From Mycolicibacterium lutetiense (GTDB lineage Bacteria > Actinomycetota > Actinomycetes > Mycobacteriales > Mycobacteriaceae), in NCBI RefSeq assembly GCF_017876775.1, contig NZ_JAGIOP010000002.1:4092001-4156000 (forward strand): DNA of 64,000 nt, in the 5' to 3' direction. The notes beneath the pieces are model-generated. The model was not told where the DNA came from. It did no database searches and worked only from the letters and a program-made list of their open reading frames with translations. The stretch's first letter is position 1, and each line of letters starts with the position of its first letter. Positions 36,904 through 45,800 of this stretch are shown here, piece after piece. The translations under genes were made by a program, and so were the position numbers.

Positions 36904-37119
36904 CTATGCACAGCTCTCGGCAGCCGGCATTCGGCGCTGGAGCACCGCGGGATTCGTACGCAGGAAGTAGCCGCCAGCAACCCATCCTGAGACGATGATC
37001 ACCGCGAGAAATACCCACCCCTGCCAGTAATCGAAGGTGCCGGCCGGCAGGAAGACGAGTAATACCACCGTCAAAACGCCAAGCGTGCCGCTGGCCAGAG
37101 TTTTCATCAAAGACTTCAT
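36904..37119 (-). pseudogene. Truncated ICMT-like methyltransferase remnant
   Basis: 71 residues that match the first 70 or so of the ICMT-like proteins: MKSLMKTL start, PAGTFDYWQGWVF, the YFLRTNPAVLQRRMP segment and AES, then Cys-Ala and a stop where the relatives continue SRPVQKA. All the catalytic C-terminal half (RHPMY, DEE) is missing. It keeps a plausible GAGGTG ribosome site 4 bases before its ATG. It lies 259 bases downstream of the intact copy 2 on the same strand, so it looks like a third tandem copy lost by deletion. Confidence 0.8.
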
Positions 37120-37378
37120 GGCACCTCGATGCTGCGCATTGATCTTCCCAGCTAGCTGCGTACATCCGCGCAGTCGGACCGGTCGTCTTTCCGGTTCTTT
37201 CGAGCCCAGCGCCGCGTGGGTGCGGTAATCGGATTTGGTAGCGGCCGCCGTCCAGAACGCGACAGGCCGATTCCATGGGGGAGTGACCTACACGTTCGGG
37301 TCGACAACTCGATGAGTAACGCAGCGAATATTCTCGGATCCGAGCTCGCGTCTGATCCAGCACCAGATCGGAAGCGGT

Positions 37379-38044
37379 TCACCAGACCAGTGGCACTAGG
37401 CGGTGTGGAACTTTCGTCATGTAGCTGTGGTAGCCCGCCAACTCCTCTTGGAGCAGCGTTTCCTCGTCATGGATTCGCAGAGCGAATATCACGGGGGCGG
37501 GAATGGCGAAAATGAGTCCCCAGTAGGAACCGAGCGCGAGGGGCGTACCGAAATACAGAAGCGTGTTGGCCGTGTACATCGGGTGCCGCACGATGCCGTA
37601 TATGCCGGTGGAGATGAGGGGCTGGTTTTCCTCCACTCGTATGGTTGTGGCCGCATGGCTGTTCTGGGCGAAGACCAGTGCTGCCCCAACAATTCCCCCT
37701 ACGACCAGGGCATAGCCAAGGACGGAGATCAGCACGGGAACGTGCGACCAACCAAAACGGTGGTCGAGCGAGCTGACGACGACCAATGCGATCCAGCAGG
37801 TATATACGCCCCATATCAAGGCCTTCTGCACCGGTCGTGATTCGGAGGCAGGCATGCGACGTTGGAGCATCGCGGGGTCCGTGCGTAGGAGATAGATGCT
37901 CGCGATCCACGAGGCAAGTACCAGCACGCCGAAAAACAGCCATGCCTGCCAGTAGTGGAGAGTGCCTGCCGGCGCGAACAGCAGCAACCAGAGTGCCGCC
38001 ATTATGAGGGATCCGGTCAGCAGCATTTTGAGCATGGATTTCAT
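37379..38044 (-). CDS. ICMT-like integral membrane methyltransferase (copy 2)
   Basis: 221 residues with the same architecture as the protein at 35933: hydrophobic segments, GIYGIVRHPMYTAN, DEETLLQEEL and the C-terminal HRLVPLVW. I chose ATG 38044 because GGGGAG stands just before it and the MKS start matches the truncated copy at 37119; the longer frame to 38209 adds 55 unconserved residues. It follows the second acyltransferase by 161 bases on the same strand, repeating the acyltransferase-methyltransferase order of the forward operon. Substrate is inferred as for copy 1; a divided role between two lipopeptide forms, or simple redundancy, is possible. Confidence 0.85.
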   Translation of the reverse strand: MKSMLKMLLTGSLIMAALWLLLFAPAGTLHYWQAWLFFGVLVLASWIASIYLLRTDPAMLQRRMPASESRPVQKALIWGVYTCWIALVVVSSLDHRFGWSHVPVLISVLGYALVVGGIVGAALVFAQNSHAATTIRVEENQPLISTGIYGIVRHPMYTANTLLYFGTPLALGSYWGLIFAIPAPVIFALRIHDEETLLQEELAGYHSYMTKVPHRLVPLVW

Positions 38045-38205
38045 GAGATCTCCCCTGGGCCCCGCAACGATCCTCTCGGGCCTCAGGGTACATCCGCAAT
38101 ATCGCTGGCTCGGTCGATTTCGCAGCTTCTTGTGCCTGGTCAGGCCCGCATTGCCGGCGCCACTGCTGAGTTCGGTGCTGGGAAGTTCCCGCAACCGGGC
38201 CCGAC

Positions 38206-39531
38206 TCAAAGAAAGGTGCCGGTGAGCGAGAATTCCTTCAATGCCGTTGAAAGCTCCTGTCTCAGTTCCGCATTCGAATTTTCGTAACCTGGCAGGTAAG
38301 AAATCAGTGAGACGAAAACGCGGCCGTCCACCGTTCCCGAGAGCATGGTTTGAACCCCGCCGTACCGGTTCAATGTAGACGTGGAGACACCGAGGTGGTG
38401 CAGCCTCAAGGCGAAAGACTCGGCGGGGGTGCCATCTGCCCGTCGGGCAGCGTCGTCGATCTCACCCACGTTGGAGGCGCCGACGAGATTGAATGGATTG
38501 CCCCTGGTCGCGCCTCGGGCGGCTTTGAGGACGCGCTCGGACATGAGGGGGACCAGCGCATTCAGTACCTGCTGAGGATCAGGCTCCTCCGAGTGGCGAA
38601 TCAGGGCCTGTTTGACCGCGGCCCGGATCTCGCTGAGGTCTGTCGTCGCGGATGCGGGATCGACTGTGGCGCGTACGCCGCTGATCGCGTTGGCGCGGGT
38701 GTCGTCCGCGGTGCGTTGGTTGACCGGGAGCGTCACGACGACGGAACCGTCTGTCGCGACCCGTCCGGCACGCTGGGCCAGGCGGGCCGCAAGCCCGACA
38801 AGCAGAGTGTTGCGCGTCCCGCCAAGCGCGCGTGCGCGGGCATCCCACTCGTCGGCGTCGACGAAGACCGTTGCGGTGGGGAGCATGTGGGATTCGCCGG
38901 TTTCGTGGCTCGGAGCAGGCGGTGGTGCGGCGGCTCCGGCGCGGTCACCGCCCTGCCGCCCCAACCGCAACGCGGCGACGACGGCACGGCCGATGGCCGG
39001 GATATCCCTCGCGGTTTGGCCGGCGTCCTCGCGAATCGCGTTCCACCGACCGCGCGATGCGGCCGTCGGCCAGCTGACCGGGTCGTCGTGACCACGTGCC
39101 GCCTCGGCGACCGTCTCCCACAGACCGACTCCGTCGGTGAGCCAGTGCGAGACGACCAAGCTCACGCCTGAACCGCCGTCGCTGAACGGGAGTACTGCGA
39201 GGTGCCATCCGGGCCCGCGCTCGCAATCCAGTGGAGTGTTGACCTGCTCGTCGAGCCAGTCATCGAATGACTCACGCGGCCTGGCTGTCTCGACAATCTC
39301 GAGTTCGGATGAGTTGTCGGGCGCGACCCATCGGCTGCGGCCGAACGGCAATGGTGACCGTGCGATGCAGCGAGACAGCCGTCCCCGCTGAAGATGGTCG
39401 TGGAACCGGCGTAGGCCTTCGGCGTCGATCGGGCGGTCGTAGAGCCAGGCACCCTGCAGCAGGGTCGTCGAACTCGTCGCTTGTCCGAGGTCGACCATGG
39501 TCTGATCGAGCAGATCGAGTACGTTGCTCAT
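38206..39531 (-). CDS. Condensation/WS-DGAT-like acyltransferase (copy 2)
   Basis: 441 residues, collinear with the protein at 34560 from MSNVLD to the C-terminal EFSLTG. The HxxxDG motif is HWLTDG (His129-Gly134, the same position as copy 1). Well-kept shared stretches include RLSR.I.RSPLPFGR.RWVA and NTPLDCERGPGWHLAVLPF. It is divergent enough that it is not a recent identical duplicate. The region before the ATG has no clear ribosome site, as in copy 1. It is followed by an ICMT-like gene, so it forms a second tailoring pair next to htpG. Two acyltransferases would fit a product with two O-acetyl groups, one enzyme per threonine; this is inference. Confidence 0.8.
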   Translation of the reverse strand: MSNVLDLLDQTMVDLGQATSSTTLLQGAWLYDRPIDAEGLRRFHDHLQRGRLSRCIARSPLPFGRSRWVAPDNSSELEIVETARPRESFDDWLDEQVNTPLDCERGPGWHLAVLPFSDGGSGVSLVVSHWLTDGVGLWETVAEAARGHDDPVSWPTAASRGRWNAIREDAGQTARDIPAIGRAVVAALRLGRQGGDRAGAAAPPPAPSHETGESHMLPTATVFVDADEWDARARALGGTRNTLLVGLAARLAQRAGRVATDGSVVVTLPVNQRTADDTRANAISGVRATVDPASATTDLSEIRAAVKQALIRHSEEPDPQQVLNALVPLMSERVLKAARGATRGNPFNLVGASNVGEIDDAARRADGTPAESFALRLHHLGVSTSTLNRYGGVQTMLSGTVDGRVFVSLISYLPGYENSNAELRQELSTALKEFSLTGTFL

Positions 39532-39614
39532 TTTTTGTACGGTACGAGCCTCGGCCCGGTTTCACTTGGCAATTGCGGCGAAACGGCAGTCGGAATCGGC
39601 TGCGATGACGCGTC

Positions 39615-41567
39615 TTACACGGTGCGTGCCAATCGGTCGGCGAGAAGTCCGGCGAACCTGGCCGGGTCGTCGGGCACTCCGCCTTCGGCAAGAAGGGCTG
39701 TGCCGTAGAGCAACTCGGCCGTTTCGGCGAGTTGATGCAGATAAGCGTCGTCCTTGCTCGTCGCGTGCGACTGGCGCAAACCGGTGACGAGCGGATGGCT
39801 CGGATTCAGTTCGAGTATCCGTTTTCCGGTCGGAACCTCCTGTCCGGAGGCTCGGTACATGCGGGCAAGCGTCGGCGTGATGCCGAACGTCGGAGTGATG
39901 AGGCATGCCGGAGACTCGGTCAAACGGCTGGACAGTCGCACTTCCGAGACGCGTTCGGTCAGCGTTTCCTTCAGCCAGGCCAGCAGGTCGGCGAACTCCT
40001 GCTCCTGAGTCTCCCGCTCTGCCTTGTGGGCGTCCCGGTCCTCATCGGAATCGAGGTCGACCTCACCCTTGGCAACGGACTGCAGCGGCTTGCCGTCGAA
40101 CTCCGGCACCGAACCGACCCAGACTTCGTCGACCGGATCGGTGAGCAGCAGCACCTCGTAACCTTTGGCCTTGAAGGCCTCCAGGTGCGGTGACTTCGAG
40201 AGTTGTTCGGCAGATGGTCCCGTGGCGTAGAAGATCTGTTCCTGGCCGTCCTTCATGCGTCCGACGTAGTCGGCCAGCGTCGTGAGTCGCTCGGTGTTCT
40301 CGGCGTCCGAGAACGTGGAGAAGAACGAGGAGACCTGCAGCAATGTGTCCTGGTTGTCCAGGTCCGACAACAGACCCTCTTTGAGGACGGCGCCGAATTG
40401 GGACCAGAAGGTGCGGTAGTCGTCAGGCTTGCCGGACTGCAGGTCCGCGATGGTCGACAGGACCTTCTTCGTCAGCCTGCGACGGATCGCGGTGACCTGC
40501 CGGTCCTGCTGCAGGATCTCACGAGAGACGTTGAGTGACATGCCCTGCGCGTCCACCACGCCCTTGACGAAGCGCAGGTAGCGGGGCATGAGTTCTTCGC
40601 AATCGCCCATGACGAAGACGCGCTTGATGTAGAGCTGGACCCCGGTCTTGGCGTCCCTGGTGAACATGTCAAAAGGGGCGTGTGACGGGATGAACAACAA
40701 GGCCTGGTACTCGAAGTTACCCTCGCCCTTCATCGAGATGACGGCGAGTGGGTCGTCCCAGGCGTGGGCGATGTGTTTGTAGAACTCGTGGTACTCCTCG
40801 TCGGAGACCTCGTCCTTCGGCCGGGCCCACAACGCCTTCATGGAGTTGAGCGTCTGAGTCTCGACCGTGACGGTGTCCGGGCCGCCTTCTTCGGCGGCGG
40901 GAGTGCGTTGCTCGACTTGCATCCGGACAGGCCAGGCGATGAAGTCGGAGTACTTCTTGACGAGCTCTCGGATCTTCCATTCGGCGGTGTAGTCGTGGAG
41001 CTGGTCCTCGACATCGACGGGCTTGAGATGCAGCGTCACCGACGTGCCCTGCGGTGCGTTGTCGAGGTCTTCGATGGTGTAGGTGCCGTCACCGCTCGAC
41101 ACCCATCGGGTCGCCCCGCTCTCGCCGGCCTTGCGGGTGAGCAGTTCGACCTTGTCCGCCACCATGAAAGTGGAGTAGAAGCCGACGCCGAACTGTCCGA
41201 TCAACTCCTCGGAGTCGGCCACCTTCTTGGCTTCCTGCAATTGTTGCCGCAGCTCCGCGGTACCTGACTTCGCAAGAGTGCCGATCAGCTCCACGACTTC
41301 CTCGTGTGTCATCCCGATGCCGTTGTCGCGCACCGTCAACGTCCGTGGATCCCGACCCACCTCGATGTCGACGTGGAGGTCGGAGGTGTCAGCGGTCAGT
41401 TCCTTGTTCCGCAGTGTTTCGAGGCGGAGTTTGTCCAGGGCGTCCGAGGCGTTCGAGATGAGTTCTCGGAGAAAGGAGTCCTTGTTGGAGTACACCGAGT
41501 GGACCAGCAACTCAAGGAGTTGGCGTGCCTCCGCCTGGAACTCCAACTGCTCGACACGTGTAGACAT
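39615..41567 (-). CDS. htpG: HtpG, bacterial Hsp90 chaperone
   Basis: 650 residues, the normal size for actinobacterial HtpG (M. tuberculosis about 647). The GHKL ATPase motifs are intact: ELISNASDALDKLR near the N terminus, DNGIGMT, and GQFGVGFYS for the nucleotide lid. The middle domain and the C-terminal dimerisation domain (GITPTLARMYRAS) are complete. I chose ATG 41567 (MSTRVEQLEF) because mycobacterial homologues start at the equivalent residue and GGGG lies about 9 bases before it; starts at 41576 and 41582 are also in frame. A housekeeping or stress chaperone is unexpected inside a lipopeptide locus. It separates the two tailoring pairs from the second NRPS copy and probably marks the original chromosomal neighbour. 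Confidence 0.95.
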   Translation of the reverse strand: MSTRVEQLEFQAEARQLLELLVHSVYSNKDSFLRELISNASDALDKLRLETLRNKELTADTSDLHVDIEVGRDPRTLTVRDNGIGMTHEEVVELIGTLAKSGTAELRQQLQEAKKVADSEELIGQFGVGFYSTFMVADKVELLTRKAGESGATRWVSSGDGTYTIEDLDNAPQGTSVTLHLKPVDVEDQLHDYTAEWKIRELVKKYSDFIAWPVRMQVEQRTPAAEEGGPDTVTVETQTLNSMKALWARPKDEVSDEEYHEFYKHIAHAWDDPLAVISMKGEGNFEYQALLFIPSHAPFDMFTRDAKTGVQLYIKRVFVMGDCEELMPRYLRFVKGVVDAQGMSLNVSREILQQDRQVTAIRRRLTKKVLSTIADLQSGKPDDYRTFWSQFGAVLKEGLLSDLDNQDTLLQVSSFFSTFSDAENTERLTTLADYVGRMKDGQEQIFYATGPSAEQLSKSPHLEAFKAKGYEVLLLTDPVDEVWVGSVPEFDGKPLQSVAKGEVDLDSDEDRDAHKAERETQEQEFADLLAWLKETLTERVSEVRLSSRLTESPACLITPTFGITPTLARMYRASGQEVPTGKRILELNPSHPLVTGLRQSHATSKDDAYLHQLAETAELLYGTALLAEGGVPDDPARFAGLLADRLARTV

Positions 41568-42364
41568 TCGTTTCATCCCCACAGATCAACTTTCGTCGGA
41601 TATCTCCGAGGAGGATACCGAGCTGTCACCAAGCTTGACGGCCGGCAATCGGGCGCGGTGTGTGTCCCGGCCATCTGGATGCGACCGCGATGGCGCCCCA
41701 CCTCTCAAAAGTCTGGGGCGAGGCCCTTCAACTGTGATTTAGCATGCCTGCACGCGTGCTGATTGAAGTTCGCCATTCTTTGCAATCGCAAACTGAATTC
41801 GACGGGCCGAAAGCGCCGTTACCGGAACCGCGCTGAGCGGAGATGGCCAACGCAATAGCGACCGGGAAGACCCGCCTCCGCATCGCGAAGGGCATCGCGC
41901 ACGAGATTTGCTGAACTTGTCGGATCTTGGCAGTTGCCTGTGGCTACCGCCCTCCACGTCCCCGTGGTGCGGTTGTCGACGTCGGTGCCGGCACGCTGCA
42001 CTTCGCTGGATTGAACTACATCGGCGTCATTGGCGTCGCGCTGGTCGGCGCCGGTCGCCGACGCACCGATTCGTGCCGCCCCAGATGCGAGGCATACGTT
42101 TTAGTAGTGCATAACCTGCGAGTTTGCGTGGTCCGCCCCCGCGGGCGCGCTGTGTCGCATGCGGTAGGAAGCCTCGTCGGACTGCAGGTTTGATCGATCG
42201 CCCGGGCGGCTGCCGTACGAGTGGGCCGGAGCCTTGCCGACATCGCCGTTCAGGCGGCGCACGATTGCCGGAGAATTCGGTAGGTATTTGCTCCAATGTG
42301 ACGGATGCGTCGCGTGGGGAGCTGAAATGGCCGTTTTCAGAAACAGAACCTGCTTCATCGTTGA
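41568..42364. other. Intergenic stretch upstream of htpG and of the second NRPS copy
   Basis: About 800 bases between divergent genes. No frame on either strand looks like a real protein. It must contain the htpG promoter. An imperfect inverted repeat, TTAGCATGC (41739-41747) and GCGTGCTGA (41754-41762), lies about 170 bases upstream of the htpG start; it recalls, but does not match, the CIRCE element. Otherwise I see nothing I can name. Confidence 0.45.
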
Positions 42365-42411
42365 TTTCTGCACCCCATTCAAAGACGAGTGGATATGCTG
42401 GCATCCTGCAA
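42365..42411 (+). promoter_or_regulatory. Conserved upstream block, copy 2
   Basis: Counterpart of 2159-2205, with the same TTTCTGCAC, AGTGGATATGCTGGC and CCTGCAAC parts, and placed about 130-175 bases before the second mbtH. It shows that the duplication included the regulatory region, so the second operon may still be transcribed under the same control. Confidence 0.4.
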
Positions 42412-42539
42412 CTTATCGAAGCATTGCTGAAGTGGACCGATAGTGACACAACCGCGGACGCGAAGTGGGGGACCACCGCATCGCAGGCTGACCGTCAAAC
42501 GCGTCTTCGTTGGTCGACTCGGCGCGGGGGGAGGACCGA

Positions 42540-42770
42540 ATGAGCATCAATCCGTTTGACGACGACAACGGCCGTTTTCTTGTCTTGTTCAACGACGAGG
42601 AACAACACAGTCTGTGGCCGACATTCGCGGAGGCTCCGGCCGGCTGGAGGGTGGTATTCGGACAAGCGGACCGCGGTGCGTGCCTGCAGTACATCGAGCA
42701 GAACTGGCCGGATATCCGTCCGAGGACCCTGCGCGAGAGATTGGCGCAGACCCAGGGCTCCGATAGGTAA
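42540..42770 (+). CDS. MbtH-like NRPS adenylation-domain chaperone (copy 2)
   Basis: 76 residues, same length as copy 1 and nearly the same sequence at both ends ([11 protein letters not shown] start; RLAQ.QGSD end). The family signature is intact: [23 protein letters not shown] 42540 follows GGGGGAGGA; the in-frame start at 42510 adds ten unconserved residues. It lies 43 bases before the remnant start codon of a lost NRPS-A copy and 89 bases before NRPS-C. It probably supports NRPS-C and may substitute for copy 1, since MbtH proteins are often interchangeable. Confidence 0.95.
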   Translation: MSINPFDDDNGRFLVLFNDEEQHSLWPTFAEAPAGWRVVFGQADRGACLQYIEQNWPDIRPRTLRERLAQTQGSDR

Positions 42771-42813
42771 CGGGCCCCCGGGCTCTAGGTGCATCTCGCG
42801 GTAGGAGAGGCCG

Positions 42814-42870
42814 ATGCATCAGGACGAACAATCGCCGCCAGAAACACGGAGCCGATGTCATGAGCGCTGA
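42814..42870 (+). pseudogene. Remnant 5' end of a deleted NRPS-A copy
   Basis: An 18-codon frame, preceded by GGAGAG like NRPS-A and starting ATGCA, that lines up with the NRPS-A start codon by codon: Met1, Glu5, Gln6, Pro9, Thr11 and Arg12 are the same ([12 protein letters not shown] against [12 protein letters not shown]). After about 12 codons similarity stops, and the sequence instead matches the last bases of NRPS-A (GAGCCGATGTCATGA against GAGGCGGCATCGTGA) in another frame, running straight into the NRPS-C start. I read this as the scar of a deletion of almost the whole NRPS-A copy with a junction near 42848. It may still be translated as a short leader overlapping NRPS-C. Confidence 0.7.
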
Positions 42871-45800
42871 TCTGAGTCGGCGGTTGTCGTCGATGGATTT
42901 CCTGGACGAAGACGAGCACGACGAGCTCTTCGGCTGGGGGCATCGTGCTGTGTTGACCGAGCAGCTTCCGGTGTCGTTTTCGATTCCTGGGTTGTTCGCC
43001 GTGCAGGTGGCGCGTGCCCCCGAAGCGGTAGCGGTGACATTCGACGGCCACTCGATGTCATATGCGGAGCTGGATGCGGCTTCGAATCGCCTGGCGCACT
43101 GGTTGATCAGTCTGGGCGTAGGGCCAGGCCAGCGCGTAGCGCTCTTGTTCTCGCGGTGCTCCGAGGCGATAGTGTCGATCTTGGGCGTGCTCAAGGCCGG
43201 GGCGGCATATCTGCCGGTCGATCCGATGCATCCTGATGTGCGGGTGCAGTTCATGCTCGGCGATGCGGCACCGGTTGTGGCTGTGACGACTCCGGGACTT
43301 GCTGGGCGGCTGGACGGTTGCGGTGTGGCAGTTGTCGATGTCGACGATCCGCACATCGCTGCGCAACCCAGTTCCGCGCTGTCGACGCATGCGGATACGG
43401 CTGACGATGTGGCGTATTTGATCTACACCTCGGGGACGACGGGTCGGCCGAAGGGTGTGGCAATCACTCATTCCAATGTGGTCCGGTTGTTGGAGACGTT
43501 GGATGTGGAGTTGGGTCTGGCGGGTCAGGTTTGGACTCAGTGTCATTCGTTGGCGTTTGACTATTCGGTGTGGGAGATCTGGGGGGCTTTGCTGTTCGGA
43601 GGCCGGCTGGTGGTGGTGCCCGAATCGGTGACGCGATCTCCGGAGGACTTGCTGGCGTTGTTGATCGCCGAGCAGGTGACTGTGTTGAGTCAGACTCCGT
43701 CGGCGTTCTATGCGTTGCAGGCTGTGGATGCGTTGCAGCCTGGACCTGGTGATCAGTTGAAGTTGGAGACGGTGGTCTTTGGTGGGGAAGCGCTTGAACC
43801 ACAGCGTCTTCGGGGTTGGTTGGATCGTCATCCGGGTCCGCCGCGGTTGATCAACATGTATGGGATCACTGAGACGACGGTGCACGCGTCCTTCCGGGAG
43901 ATCGTGGCTGGTGATGCCGAGGGCAGCGTTAGCCCGATCGGTGTGCCGTTGGCGCATCTTGGTTTCTTTGTGCTGGATGTCTCGTTGCAGCCGGTGCCGG
44001 TTGGTGTGGTGGGCGAGCTGTATGTGGTCGGTGCCGGTTTGGGGTGTGGTTATTGGCGTCGTGGTGGGTTGAGCGCGACGAGGTTTGTGGCGTGTCCATT
44101 TGGTGGGCCCGGGGCGCGGATGTATCGGACCGGTGATCTGGCGTCGTGGGGTGGCGATGGACAGTTGCGGTATCTGGGGCGTGCTGATGAGCAGGTCAAG
44201 ATTCGTGGTTATCGCATCGAGTTGGGTGAGATTCAGACCGCTTTGGCCGAAGCCGATGGGGTAGGCCAGGCGGCGGTGATCGTCAGGGAGGATCAGCCGG
44301 GGGATAGGCGCCTTGTCGGGTATGTGACCGAACTGGTCGACTGGGCCCTTGATCCAGGCGTAGTCCGTGCGGCGTTGGGACAGCAGTTGCCCGGCTACAT
44401 GGTGCCCGCCGCGGTGGTCGTGTTGGATACCTTGCCATTGACGGTCAACGGCAAGCTCGACCGTCGAGCGTTACCGGCGCCGGAATATCTCGACATTGAT
44501 GGTTATCGAGCTCCGAGCACTCCCAGCGAGGAGATCGTGGCCGGGATCTATGCCCAAGTGCTGAGTTTGGGGCGGGTTGGGGTTGATGACTCGTTCTTCG
44601 ACCTGGGTGGGGACTCGCTGTCGGCGACTCGCTTGATCAATGCGATCAATGCCAGTCTGGGTGCTGATCTGGCGGTGCGGGCGGTGTTCGAGACACCTTC
44701 GGCGGCAGAGCTTGCGGCACGTGCCGATGAGAGTTCGGGTCGGCATGAGCCGTTGGTGGCCCAACAACGCCCGGCGGTCATTCCGCTGTCATACGCCCAG
44801 CAGCGGCTGTGGTTCCTCGACCAACTGGAGGGCCCTTCGCCGATCTACAACATGCCGGTGGCCTACCGAATAAGTGGTTGGTTGGATGTCGCTGCGCTCG
44901 GCCAAGCCCTGGTCGATGTGATGGACCGCCATGAGTCTCTGCGAACGGTGTTCCCTGCGGTCGAGGGAGTTCCTCGGCAGCGGGTCATTCCGGTAGACCA
45001 AGTCGACCTGGGTTGGCAGGTGGTCGATGTCGGCGGATGGTCCGACGGCCAGTTGGCGGAGGCTATCGGGGAGGCGGTAGCTCAGTCGTTTGATCTCGCC
45101 AACGAGATTCCTTTGCGAGCGACTCTTTTCCGGGCCGATGCCGATGAATACGTGTTGGTGGCGGTGGTGCACCACATCGCCGCGGATGGTTGGTCGATTG
45201 CACCGTTGGTGGCAGATCTGGGCAGAGCTTATGCCGCTCGATGCACAGGCAATGCGCCGGACTGGGCGCCGTTGCCGGTGCAGTATGTGGATTACACCCT
45301 GTGGCAACGCGGGTATCTGGGTGAGTTGGGCGATTCGGACAGTCGCATCGCAGGCCAGGTGGCGTACTGGGAGCAGGCGTTGGCCGGGCTGCAGGAGCGT
45401 CTGGAACTACCTACTGACCGCCCCTATCCTCCGGCGGCCGATCACCGCGGTGCCAGTGTGGCAGTGGAGTGGCCTGCCGAGCTGCAGAAGCAACTGACGC
45501 GGGTGGCGCATGCCCATGGCGTGACCGGCTTCATGGTGGCGCAGGCCGCGCTCGCCATGTTGTTGTCGAAGCTCAGCGCGACTTCTGATGTGGCCGTGGC
45601 AGTTCCGATCGCGGGTCGTGGTGATGCGGCGCTCGATCAGGTGGTGGGATTCTTCGTCAACACATTGGTGCTGCGCGTGGATCTGGACGGCGATCCCACC
45701 GTCGGAGCGGTTCTGGAGCAGGTGCGGCAGCGCAGCCTGGCCGCGCTCGAGCACCAGGATGTGCCGTTCGAGGTACTGGTGGATCGGCTCAAGCCGACTC

